A stretch of 64,000 bases of DNA, taken from assembly GCA_022393335.1 (NCBI GenBank), contig JAJEKB010000874.1:1-64000 (forward strand), written 5' to 3'. Origin of the DNA: Macrotrachela quadricornifera (Eukaryota; Rotifera; Eurotatoria; Philodinida; Philodinidae). The position numbers and the translations under genes are program-made. Below are positions 14,207 to 25,497 of this stretch, one piece after another (the stretch's first letter is position 1; the number at the start of each line of letters is the position of its first letter). A model generated the notes under the pieces. That model ran no database searches. It had not been told where the DNA came from and saw nothing but the letters and a program-made list of their open reading frames with translations.

Positions 14207-16521
14207 AGCACCTGGTCCTAATTCGATCACCACCTTCAGTGCTTTTTTTAAAGAGAAGTCACATCTTCGCTCAACGATATTTGTTTGATGTCGTTTTTAG
14301 TTTCCAATTAGGAATGGTATCTTACATCTACTTTATTAGTAATTAAATTACTAAAGTCGTTACTGGTTACTAATAATTGAGTAAATAAATAGTTACTTAT
14401 TTACTAAATACTACTAACTACTTTAGTTATCAGTTATTTATGAAGAACATATGACATGAACATGAAAAATTCATTAATAAAGTAAGTGTTTTTTTGTACT
14501 ACAATGAAGGAATAAATAGGATATGTATTATAGGTTCTTACAGGATATTATATCGAGGTATCCATAGATCTTCAAGAGCTACCTATAGAGGTACCCATAG
14601 GGCTGAACATTGTAAGACTGTAAAGAGATAAGACTAGTAGTGGCACAAGGGATACAAGTCTATAAGGGCTTAAGCCTACATGTACTATAAAAATATGTGC
14701 GATATAGGAATATGAGGCCGTAAGGCTTCGATATATATACATAATATCGGATATCAGTGTCTATTGTCAAATGAAAAGTTAAACGTCTGAAGTCATATGT
14801 AAACGGAGAAACCAGCCGTGCAGTGCGCACGGGTTCTCCCTAGTATTATGTATATAGATTGAAACCTTACACACTCATACTCGTATATTGCACATATTTT
14901 TATAGCTCATGTAGTGTTGTGTCCTTATAGTCCGATACCCCTTGTACCTTATGTAGTCCTATCTCTTTATTGACTTACACACTTCGGAGTATATGAGTTC
15001 CCTAAAGCGCGGCTCTTACGAGTTCATGGATATCCTCATATAATAGCTCTTGAAGGTCTTTGGGCAGCGCAATACAGTGGTCCATAAGCGCCAATCAGTA
15101 CCTGCGTATAACACCGCATGAGGACCTGTAGGTACCTCCATATAATAGTCTTTGGCGTTTTTCCCTTGTTACTTTATTTAACCATTAACTCTGGACCTTT
15201 AACCTGAACAGAGAAATACACAGACACTAAAAATTATATATATTTAGATTAATAGTTACTAGTTATTTCACTTAATTATGTAACTCCAAAAGTAAAGTAA
15301 ATGTGCCATGCCTATTTTCTAAAATAAAGTGAACGCCTCTTTATATTTCAGTTGTTTTTTCTTTCTAAATTAATTAAATATTAATGAGTAATTATCGTTA
15401 CAAAAATGCATAAATAATATTTTTTTCTGTTCTATTGATTTCGTAATTTGATTACTATAGTTATTTTCGTGTCCTAATTTGATCGTTACATGTATTTTCG
15501 ATGGAGGGCTCAGAAAAAAAAGGAGGAGGGGTCTTTAAATGGACACATCAGTCTCCTTACAAAATCCTTATTTCTCCTTATTAAATAGTCACATACAGTG
15601 TCAGAAATTCTTTGCTATTAAAACCATTTCGATACGAGGTAGTATGGCTGGCTACATGACTACTTATTCCTTATGGTCATATACTCATATGAGTCCATAG
15701 CATCTATCAGAATCTCTTCCTCATTGTGTACCAATGAGATAGACAACCACTATGATTTATATATGAATCGATTGCTCTCTCTTAGAGCTTCCAAATTACA
15801 CTAAATTATTAAAAAAATTATCATTGACAGCTATAGCTGCCTAAGACAATATTATCATTCATTAGGCCAAATATGATCAATATTACTATAGTAAGAATGA
15901 CGATATATCTCATTATTGATTATCATGATAGTCCACCACCCTCATTTATACATCAATCGATAGCTCTAAGAAAAAGTTATCGATTCATATATATATCATA
16001 GCGATTGTCTATCTCGTTGGTACACAATGAGGAAGAGATTCTGATATATGCTATGGAATCGTATGAGTATATGATCATAAGGACTAAATAGACTCGTAGC
16101 TAGCCTTACTACTTCGTATCGATGTGATTTTAATAGCAAAGAATTTCTGGCACTGTATATGTCTATTTAGTAAGGAGATATAAGGATTTTGTAAGGAGGC
16201 CGATGTGTCCCCTAAACGACTCCCCTCCTTTTTTTGCGCCCTTCAACGAAATACATATAATGCTCAATTTAGGACACAAAAATGACTATAGTAATCAAAT
16301 TACGAAATCAGCAGAACAGAAAAAAAATATTAATTATGCGTTTTTTTAACGATGATTACTCATCAATAGTTAATTAATTTTTAGAAAAAACCAACTGAAA
16401 TGTAGAGCAGCGTTCACTCTATCTCGAAAACGAAAAATGAGACCAAACAAATGTTGTTGAGCGAAGATACGATTTTTTTTAAAAAGTACTGAAGGTGGTG
16501 ATCATATTAGAACCAGGTGCT
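14207..16521. mobile_element. 2.3-kb long-inverted-repeat (fold-back) DNA element
   Basis: The outer ends AGCACCTGGTCCTAATTCG (14207) and, inverted, AGCACCTGGTTCTAATATG (ending 16521) continue as an imperfect inverted repeat for about 100 bp. After an interruption in the left arm, the inverted repeat resumes: about 15320-15800 pairs with about 15960-16430, sharing for example GGTACACAATGAGGAAGAGA against TCTCTTCCTCATTGTGTACC. The loop is only about 160 bp. No transposase ORF survives. The left arm carries an extra ~1 kb (listed separately) that is missing from the right arm. No clear target-site duplication was found, so the superfamily is not assigned. Confidence 0.75.
14325..15312. mobile_element. 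~1-kb element nested in the left arm of the fold-back element
   Basis: This segment is absent from the otherwise matching right arm (compare 16395-16450), so it is an insertion. Its ends look like degenerate inverted repeats: TTACTGGTTACTAATAATT near 14360, and the complement of ATTAATAGTTACTAGTTA near 15248. The interior is GC-richer than the surroundings, with several short palindromes, for example around 14800-14850 (GAGAAACC...GGTTCTCC) and repeated GGTACCTCCATATAATAG-like words. No coding capacity. Boundaries are approximate. Confidence 0.5.
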
Positions 16522-17580
16522 TAACAGTAAAGAAGTTTGATAAAAGTTTATTTTATCAAAAGATTTTACAAATAGTCTTCATTAGATTGGTTTTGGTTAA
16601 GTTATATAATTGAAGTCACAATAAATCGGTAAACCTGCGTGAGTATTATAAATGGTAAGAGAAAAAATAGATGACTCCGATGTATTGTAGGAGTCACATG
16701 TTACAAAAATAAAATGAGTCTTCCGATCCGACCAATCATTTCAATATAGGTGGATAATGAAAATATTATTTTTATGGAAGGTATTCTATTGATACCTGCT
16801 TCTATAAATAAGATCTGAATTCACGATTTCTATACGCTTTCTGTTTCATTAAACAACAATTGTAATTGCATATACTTTCACGATATGTATAACTGTTGTT
16901 TAATCGCTACTTCTCTTGTTGTAATATCATATCTATTATTTCAGATTTATCAACATTTCAATATTCCATTCACTTATAGTGAGATGAAAACTATGGTTAG
17001 AGGATATCGATAGCAGTTCAGATCAAACTTGACACGAATTGGAATACTTTTTAAAATTTCAAATGTCGAATCAGACGCGTCCAGACCTAATTTTAGTTTG
17101 AATTGCAGCTGAATGTCATTTTCTTAACAATCATATCTGAAAGCGATTTTATTTGGAACAACGTGCGGACCTAAGAAATGTTTCACTCAAAGCATAATTG
17201 ACTGCTGAAATTTAGTTGTGAATGAAACATGATTTAGAGGCATTTTGACACAAAAAAAATACGTAAATTGGTGAGCCTATCAGGTGTGTAACAAGAAAAA
17301 AACCGTAACTGATAGTTTTTTATCAGATTGTTTAGTCGCGTTTTCTCTTGAAACGAAAAAATCAATCCTATGCTTCAGTGATTGCTAGTATAAATAGATG
17401 ATGAAAAAATACACTGTTTAAATTATTATTCATTATTTCACATTTGTTTATATTCGTAAGTATCTTGTTGATTCGCTTGTTCTTCGTGGATTTCGGTCAT
17501 ACTTGATCTTTATTTCACAGTAACTATGATTATACTGCTTGTATTTACCCTACGATATATATGTGAGACCTACCATTACA
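16522..17580. other. Intergenic, no gene seen
   Basis: AT-rich spacer between two inverted-repeat elements. No ORF above noise and no recognisable RNA gene. Confidence 0.45.
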
Positions 17581-18140
17581 GCATATGATGCGTTATAGGG
17601 TTTTCCAGGAAATTGTATGTATTTTGGATATCAAGTAAATTTCCTGAAATTGAATTTGCTCATCGAATAGATTGAACGGTCCAGTGGTATATGATCCATA
17701 ATAGATATAATATGCATAATGAGCATACTATACATAATGGGTATAATGAGCATAATAGGCATAATTGGCATAATAGACATAATAGACATAATGGGTATAA
17801 TGGGCATCTCTCTCGCTGAGGGTGCCACAGAAACGCGAAAGGACACCCAGTGGGCATATCTCTCGATGAGGGTGCCACGGAAACAGGAGCAGACACGGAA
17901 ACATTGACTGAGGTCATGTCTCCCAAGGGCTTATAGGGACTGCAAGGTTTATACAAAGTATAGGAGTTATAAGGGTTATAGGCGATATAGATCCTATACC
18001 CAATATGTGAATTATGCCCATTATGTATATTATACCTATTATGTCTATTATGGCAGTGAAGCCTTAAGTCCGCTATATCCATGCTAAGAGCTGTCGCAAA
18101 AATGAATTTCCCGGAAAACGCTATAACGCATCAAATCCAT
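17581..18140. mobile_element. ~560-bp TIR element containing a degenerate minisatellite
   Basis: The ends are inverted: GATGCGTTATAGGGTTTTCC near 17588 and, on the other strand, GATGCGTTATAGCGTTTTCC from about 18132, both continuing into GGAAATT. Inside, 17695-17805 is a run of about eight-base units of the type CATAATGG/GTATAATG. This is followed by two tandem ~48-bp copies of TCTCTCGCTGAGGGTGCCAC (from about 17807 and 17856). At 17990-18055 an inverted version of the ATTATGCCCATTATG-type run appears. The two overlapping minus-strand ORFs here are products of the repeats. Confidence 0.65.
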
Positions 18141-18428
18141 AACAGCGATCCTATATACGACGTAAAGTAATTTTTGATTGAAAAACTATTATGGTTATAT
18201 GATGCCGTGTAGTGTACAGATGAATCGTAGCGCTCGTCACAAATAAAGTCGTATTTCTTTAACAAACCATAAATGCATCACATGGATGGTGCAACTTAAA
18301 GTTTTTAGGGTAACAACAAATTTTTTTTGGAGATGTGTCTCTCTTTTTTCGAAGATGAAAATCAAATTTTTTTTGATTTTCCATTTTCAATTATAGATTT
18401 ACTTTGAAGTATCATCTATCCATTGGGA

Positions 18429-18566
18429 GCCTATGGTTGTTTTAATTTCACCCTGAATTTTGCAAAAAACAATCGGTCACTTTCATACGAACACGTGAGC
18501 CTTGCAGATCTTCAAGTTTTTTTCCATACTAGTTAATATTTACTTAAACATATATAGTTATATATT
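18429..18566. repeat. Dispersed repeat, copy 1
   Basis: About 135 bp, direct orientation, shared with 21870-22004: both run from GCTATGxxxxTTTTAATTTCA through TGAATTTTGCAAAAAA to ACATATATAGTTATATATT with scattered mismatches and small gaps. Origin unknown; the two copies bracket about 3.4 kb. Confidence 0.6.
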
Positions 18567-19811
18567 AAGACTATGGACACATTACTAGATCTTCCTATGT
18601 CAGAAGACCCCTTTAGAAAGTCGTTTCTTTTGCAATACCATCCGCAGCCTATTGGTTTCTTAAAGATATGCGTATACTAATGTTAAGCTCAGCATGAACA
18701 TTACTTTGCTTTAATTAATGCAGCAGTATGTCAGGTCTGAGTTGGACTACCTGGCTGAAAGATCATCTAAGAAAGTGCAAATAAGTAAAAGAATCATTGT
18801 TATATAGAAAACCTGTATAGCAGTTATCTTAATGCTCCCTACACAGTTTCTTTCACAAGCTGGAAAGGTTCTAACTATAAAGGAGTCCATCCATAGCTGA
18901 AGAAAATATATTTCTACGGAAACGGTTTGAGACATCTTTTTTACAGTACATTTCCTACACCTGAGCGTGACTTTCTTTTATAAATCAGGCAAAGATATTT
19001 TCGAAAGCCACACAGAGGATCTGAATATCTCACCAATTTTTGTTCGGTCTGTTTTGTTTTAGAAACTGAATTTTTCTGAACAGTCATATCATTCAAGTGG
19101 TCTGTTACTAATAGTTAGACTAGGGGCACACATTTTACTGCGAAAGAATTTTATCGCAATAGTAGAACCTCAACATTAGTGGCCAAGTAGAATGACTTTG
19201 ACAAAAGGAAGATTTTAATGTTTCTGTAATCGTTGAACTATATATGACGGTATATATTCGTATCAATGACCATATTCTTTAAAAAAAATAGGATTTTATA
19301 AGTTACAACAAAATCTTAGACTATATTGACTATTTTCTTCTTGAGAAAGCTCTTTTTATCGATAACTATTTTCTTTTTATTACAGTAAAAGATTTCTCCT
19401 TTTTTTTCATTTTGTGAACAGGGGCTAAGTAAAGAAACCACTTTACTAATGGGATCTTGGACAGAAAAAAGTTAAAATCAGGACATGTCCTCTATTCTGT
19501 GAAAAAAAGATAATTTTTGAAAGACACAATCGAAGATCCTCGTTGGAATCTATTAATGATAAGACAGAATAGGAAACTTCGAATCTTCTTATGTGGCGAT
19601 GACTTTAATCGCTAAAATTTAATTGAACAGTAAAGATATACAGAAAAACGTTTGATGTACGTCACAATGTACAAATAAATGAAAAAAAAAACAAAATAAA
19701 ATATTGTCATAATTAAGTCAGGAAAATGCAATGACACTTGTAAAAAGACATTACGTTTCATAAAGATTCTAAAGATTATATTTTAGATCTTAATTCTTAT
19801 TTATTAGCAAG

Positions 19812-19958
19812 ATGTCCATTGAAGGGACATCAAATGAACACAAATCCGTTGTTGGTGAAAGGAATGCAGATTTTGAACTGAAAGAACAACAAGAAAATGG
19901 CCACAGCACAAATAAATTAGATTCCTTCGACGTCACGCACAAGTTAGAAGAAGAAGAA
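19812..19958 (+). CDS. Possible distant 5' exon of the ADP-ribosyltransferase gene, or a decayed fragment
   Basis: An ATG opens 49 highly polar codons (MSIEGTSNEHKSVVGERNAD..., ending KLEEEE) before a GTAGGC donor-like site at 19959. It would splice in phase 0 to an acceptor at about 23493 (TTTTTTAG), whose exon reads GQHSSKKK directly into the Met at 23518. The polar, lysine/glutamate-rich text suits the N-terminal tail of that protein. However, the intron would be 3.5 kb in a genome with ~50-bp introns, so a remnant of another gene copy is equally possible. Confidence 0.3.
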
Positions 19959-20063
19959 GTAGGCATTTATACAGTAACAAATTCAGAATGTATTACACTG
20001 AAAAACATTTTCCTTGATCTGCTTATGTCTTTGATGATTGATAAATTCGTTTTTAAATGTTAG

Positions 20064-23000
20064 TTAGATTCAAATGCTAAATTGTACATCTATGTTTATG
20101 ATAATTTATTAACAAGAAATAGAGAGGAATATTACACAATAGAAAGAGATAGGAGAGATAAAGAAGAATTTTCCATAGATATTTAAAAATTAATCAATTT
20201 ATTGTAATACAGGCAAACATTTTCACGAACGATTCCAACATGTTTTCAATCAGAAGAATAATTTCTATCTCGATATACTGTCATTATACATATATTCAAA
20301 CAGAAATATACCTTTTTTTTCATTTATTATTTTAAAGTAACATTTGAAGAAACGTTCGTCTACTCTATTAGATAACTACGCAATAATTAATTATTATAGT
20401 GAAAAATACTGTTTTAAAAAAAATTAATTAATAGTTATAGTGGAGAAAATTTTTTTGTATTCTGCTCTGAGCACGACAGAATGGGAATTTTTTTTACCCT
20501 GTCCTGTTAAGGCCAGAGTGCAGGTTAGAGCAGGATGAGACCTCCACACCCTGCAAATTTGAATGTCAAATTTTGAGATTTTTTCTCAAAAAAAAACGTT
20601 TTTGAGCCGTTCTTGACATAGTGTGCGAAAAGTTTGCCATATTGTTTGTTTTGGATATATCTCTGTTCGGGAGCGTAACCAAATGTTGATTTTTTTAAAA
20701 AGATGCACTTTCAAATTCTCTACAAATTTATATGAGATTTAATTTAAAATAATAAAATTGAACATTTTCTCAGTTTACAGAGTACAATTATGTGAACGGC
20801 GTTTAAGTTCCACACATACGTTTTTGTTTTCTTATCGAGATTGCCAAGTTACCGACAGACATGTAATAAAATTTTTATTTGTGATTTGAATGTGCACCAA
20901 ATGCTCTTTCAGAATTATTTATAAGTGTTTCATCGCAATCTATACATTTAAAAACTAATGTCTGTTTATGGTACCATGAGAAAAAAGGGCTTACGTGCCA
21001 CTATTCGGACTCTTCAACTTGAATCGTTTTTTCTCACGTTGTTTGAGCCGCATAAAGAAAGAGCAATCAATGTTATACAAAATACTTGAAGTATAGGCTC
21101 TATTTAGCTACAGGTTATATCTCTAGAATACTTTCTGTGAAACGGCGAATTTAGACATGAAAATCGTGTTATTCTCAAAATATAGCAGTGCACCAACCGA
21201 ACAAATAAGAATTAAAAAAAAACGTTGGATATGTACTCAATCGATAGAAGTTTTAAAGAGTTGTGTAGCAATAAATTATACTTTGATAACAAAATATTCA
21301 CTTGCATGAAAAGAATGTATTGTTAAAGTTGCGTGGGGAGTAAACGCAGTTCACATGATTACAGTATGCAACCTGTAAAAATGTTCAGTTTTACTATTCT
21401 AAACTAAATATAATACTAATTTATTCAAAAGTTGACGATGCATCTTTTGAAAATAATCAACGTTTTCTCACGCCCGATACATCTTGTTAGTTAAACTGTG
21501 AGTTATCAATTTTGTGAAATGTCTTCAATTGAATGATGTTTTTTAATATAATGTACAAATCTTGTTACCTTTGAAATCGATTGTAAAGTATAACTAAGAC
21601 AGTGTACCAACTCTGCTAGGTATTCTGTCCCTCCCTTACCTGCTCCGATAGAGCATGACAAGGTACACTCTTTTTCTTTTATTCATTTTTGTCAACAGGA
21701 TGGAACAGGGCAGGATAAGATAGGGTGCATGACAGAGCAGGACAGGACGAGGTAGGATGCGAGAAGTTACCCTGTGGACACCTCTGTCAGAGAAATGCAA
21801 TTGGTTTTTCAATGTTTCTCTCGAAATTTTTTCTATTCTGTTATAGACAGCATGTTTTATTACGAAGGAAGCTATGATCCTTTTAATTTCAACTGAATTT
21901 TGCAAAAAAAAATCGACTACTTTTATACAAAAGCACGGGTCTTGTGGCTATTCAAGTTTTTTCCATATTTATCAATACATACATGAACATACATAGTTAT
22001 ATATTTCATAATATGCTAAACAGCTTCCAGATTTAATTAAATTTGAAGTTACATATAGATACATATACAAATATATCATATATTTTTTTAAAGAGAGGCA
22101 GGTCTTTGCCCGCCTTCATGAATCTAGTTGAATTTTAATATATATATATATATATTTATTTATTTATTAAAACTCAAATATACCCGTGAAGAACCGTGAG
22201 ACCCGCATCTTTTAAAAAAAATATAAGGAATATATTCAGATATAAATAGTCATGCAAACTGGTATAGATATTTAAGTAATGTGAAGTTTTATTAGAACCG
22301 CTAGACTCACATTTCATTTTAAAATCGATTATCTTTTTTCAGTAAGATTCATATTAAATTTAAAAAGATCATGGTATGATAAAAAAACAGTTCTTTTTTT
22401 AGGAAAAAATGTCTATAAAATTGAGAACTGAAATTATGAATTGATTTTTACCTATTTGGAAAGTACAAATAGGAGAAAAAGTCATTTTGTGAAAAAGAAA
22501 AATGAGTATCTCTGTCGTATTTTCACCGAATAAACTATTTTTTTTTACCAGAAGTTAATGAATATTCATCGAGCATATTTATAAGAAAAACACCAAAAAG
22601 AACTGTTTTCACATAGCACTGTTGTCCTCAGTGAAGAACAATATATACTTTAGAAAAATCAATATATCTTTCTATTGAAAATGACTTGTACCTATGTCGT
22701 TAGGCTTTATAGCTATAAATATGTACTTGTTCTGTCTTTTTGTATAGTCTGAATGATTCAATTATGAATCGTTAGAATTTATGAAAACTAGAAATGTCTC
22801 TTGTACACACTTTTGTGGTTAAAACCAGTATTTATCGCGACAGTTGCTTTACTTCCATTTGTGATTAATTTAAAATATTTGGTCACTGTTCGACGCGTAA
22901 GATACCCTCATATGTATTATCTTTAATAAGTATTGAGTCTCGATTCAAATATTCAAATTCAACTATACAAATATACATAAGACACATTTATGGCTTTTTA

Positions 23001-23517
23001 AATAAATTTCACTTGTCGGTGGCCTAAAATTTCGACATACACATAGTGACTTGCATATAGTTGTGACATAAATGGGACCCAATTATATTAGACAGGGCAG
23101 TTGGTCGAAAAATGTGGTATCGTTGGTTGTGTTCACAAAGATATGTCCTTTCTTTGTCGAAGGATATATTGTTCGTTAGTGATGTCAATAATGCGACTTC
23201 AAAACATTTCTTTTTGAATGTCTTTCTTATGAATATGTACTATGAAGACTCTTTTATTAGGTGTGAAAATCAGTTGGTCTGATAAAACTAGTGAAAATTT
23301 ACAATTTTCTTTTCAGTAAAATGATTTTTAGCCTGCTATGTATTTTTAGCAGTAATTAGCAAAAATTATTCCTAAATAAAAGGCTATCTAAAAAGTAGTA
23401 ATGTGTAAAGACACTATATAATACGACAATATTTATTTTTAGAAATATTTACTAGTACAGTGAAAATTAGCTTTAGAGTTCTTGCTTTTTTAGGGCCAAC
23501 ACTCCTCAAAAAAGAAA
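20064..23517. other. Gene-poor, repeat-containing spacer
   Basis: Around 20465-20560 and 21620-21790 lie GC-richer patches built from CAGGACAGG/AGCAGGAT-like words that share similarity with each other. They may be the two ends of a degenerate ~1.3-kb element, but arms could not be aligned cleanly. A TA microsatellite sits at about 22137-22156. The minus-strand 89-codon ORF at 21636-21905 runs through the GC-rich patch and is not called. No RNA gene seen. Confidence 0.4.
21870..22004. repeat. Dispersed repeat, copy 2
   Basis: Direct-orientation partner of 18429-18566 (see there); it ends in the same ACATAGTTATATATT word. Confidence 0.6.
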
Positions 23518-24722
23518 ATGAGCATATTTAATAAAAAGAATAGTCGACAAGCAGCAAAGAACAATAACGTTGTGAACATTCATCAAAGAATTGCTCCTGA
23601 TGACAAAGGTATAAATAATAGACGAGATGAAACGATACCAGATGTCGAGATTAAGAATAATGTTCCAAGTGATCAACCAACCGTACTGATAACAGCAGCG
23701 AGTGTCACTGAATCAAATATTGGCACAGCGACAAGAAATAATCGTCTTCTTGCTGTGGGTGGTGTCACTGGAATCAAAGATAATCTCGAACCTGTGATAG
23801 GATATGCCAAGGAACCTTTATTGTCACTCGTTGAGGCGTGTATTCCGCTGGCCGATATTCTTCATAATATGTCGTTCTATGTTCAAATGGCAATCGATGA
23901 AACTCCTGCTGAACCACCCGATGAACTGACAATAGATGAAAGTGCTTCGATTCGTCTGTATACTATCGAATGGGAAAAACCACATCGGAGTCTCTATTCA
24001 ATGTTGAATTACACTCTCAAGACAGCTCCTCGTCATGAACTTCAACCGTATTTCAGGTATCTTAAATTGTTCTTGACTGCTATAGTCAAATTACCCTGTG
24101 TTCCACCTAAGACTGTTTGGCGAGGTGTAACTAAAGATTTAAGTGCAGAATTTCCTCGTGGGACTATGGTGACATGGTGGGCATTTTCATCATGTACAAC
24201 TGAATTGACTGTGCTCGAAAATCAAATGTATTTGGGTACTGACGGTGAAAGAACTCTTTTCTCTGTCGAAGCAATCAATGGTCGAACAGTTCGTGCTCAT
24301 TCACATTTTGTCACTGAAGATGAAATACTACTTTTACCGGGTACTTATATGGAAGTCCAATCATTGTTTAGTCCAGCACCCGAGATGCATATTGTCCATT
24401 TGAAACAAGTAGAACCAGTTGAGACATTACTCGAACTTCCATTTGAAGGTAAATTCTAATAGCATTACTAAAAAAAGTTGACATATTTCTAAATTTAGGT
24501 GCTTTACTCTATCCACCCGAGAAAAAAAAATTACCCTGGTATAAGAAGAAGCGGACTCAGGTTGAATTGGGTCTATTGATCATTGCTTGTCTTGTCGGCA
24601 TCATCGTTGGTGCAGTGATTGGATCCAGGCGCCCGCCCCCACCTCCGCGTATGTTACAGAAATTTTGTTTCATCAAAATTTATTCTTCTTTATCAAAAAT
24701 AAATACGAAAAATTCAGAATAG
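23518..24722 (+). CDS. NAD:arginine ADP-ribosyltransferase (R-S-ExE type) with C-terminal membrane anchor
   Basis: Arginine-specific mono-ADP-ribosyltransferase-like protein transferring ADP-ribose from NAD to proteins. Exons 23518-24448 and 24499-24722 (384 aa if read to the first stop). The polar N-terminal ~85 residues lack a signal peptide. The ART fold spans about 95-300: catalytic Arg202 in KTVWRGV, the Ser motif WAFSSCT (about 222-227), and the ExE pair Glu267/Glu269 in FVTEDEILLLPG, so all three hallmark sites are intact. The second exon adds a basic stretch (KKKRTQVE), a membrane helix (LGLLIIACLVGIIVGAVIG, about 334-352) and a Pro run RRPPPPPR. The last 25 codons may be read-through of a GTATGT donor at 24649, in which case a further exon is missing. 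An in-frame acceptor at about 23493 suggests an upstream exon. ART families are expanded in bdelloid rotifers; target unknown. Confidence 0.8.
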
Positions 24723-25497
24723 TTGCCTTCATAATGCAAAATAGATTTTTGTTCATCTCTATTAAAACATTGACATACTGAAGTACATTTCGAACATAGT
24801 TGCACAAAAAATTCTACTACGGAATAGATAGATTAAGAATCAATTGTAGACAACAAACAACGGTATTTTTCTGTTTCAATATAAATAAAAACCATTAGTG
24901 ACATGTAATATATCGTGAGAATGTCTCGTTCGAAGCAAGTGTAGGGGAACCAATAATAAAGATGAGATGCTCTTTTCTTTTTTTTAAAAATATCTAATTA
25001 AACCTTCAACGAAGAATAGATATTGCTTTATGAATAATTTAGACATATCAAGAGTGTCATAAAAAACAAAATAGAGTCAGCAAATGTATCAAGTGATAGT
25101 TAGCAAAAGGATTTACTAAGTTTATAACAAATAGAAAATCTGATAATTTATTACAATAAGTATTAGATACCTAATTGAAATGATTCCACAAGAACATTCA
25201 GTCTCTCGGCTATATATTATCACGTATAATTTTCATACTAATTGACGACTTAAAAGTGCTAAAAAGAAACATTTTCTTGGAAAGTATGATTTAACTCCGT
25301 TCGATTCTTTTGTGACCGAAATAGAGATGAGATAGAATTTATTGATGTTGCAATAAATAATATGCAGAAAAACTGAACCTAACTTTTTGCTTCGAATTAA
25401 AATAGATAAAAAACAAAAGAGAAAAATATTGACAACCTATTTTATTAGTGAATAACTGTAACAGACGACATGAGTATTTGAAATATTATGTTAAGAC
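24723..25497. other. Intergenic, no gene seen
   Basis: AT-rich sequence between the ADP-ribosyltransferase and the LamG-like gene. No convincing downstream exon of the former was found. Confidence 0.45.

Noticed and set aside
17631..18082. Minus-strand ORFs of 71 and 140 codons with Ile-Met or Tyr-Asn-Ser repeats
   Set aside because: They are translations of the minisatellite and its inverted echo inside the TIR element.
20465..21790. A defined 1.3-kb transposon bounded by the GC-rich CAGGACAGG-type patches
   Set aside because: The two patches share words but could be aligned neither as clean direct nor as inverted ends by eye, so no element is called.
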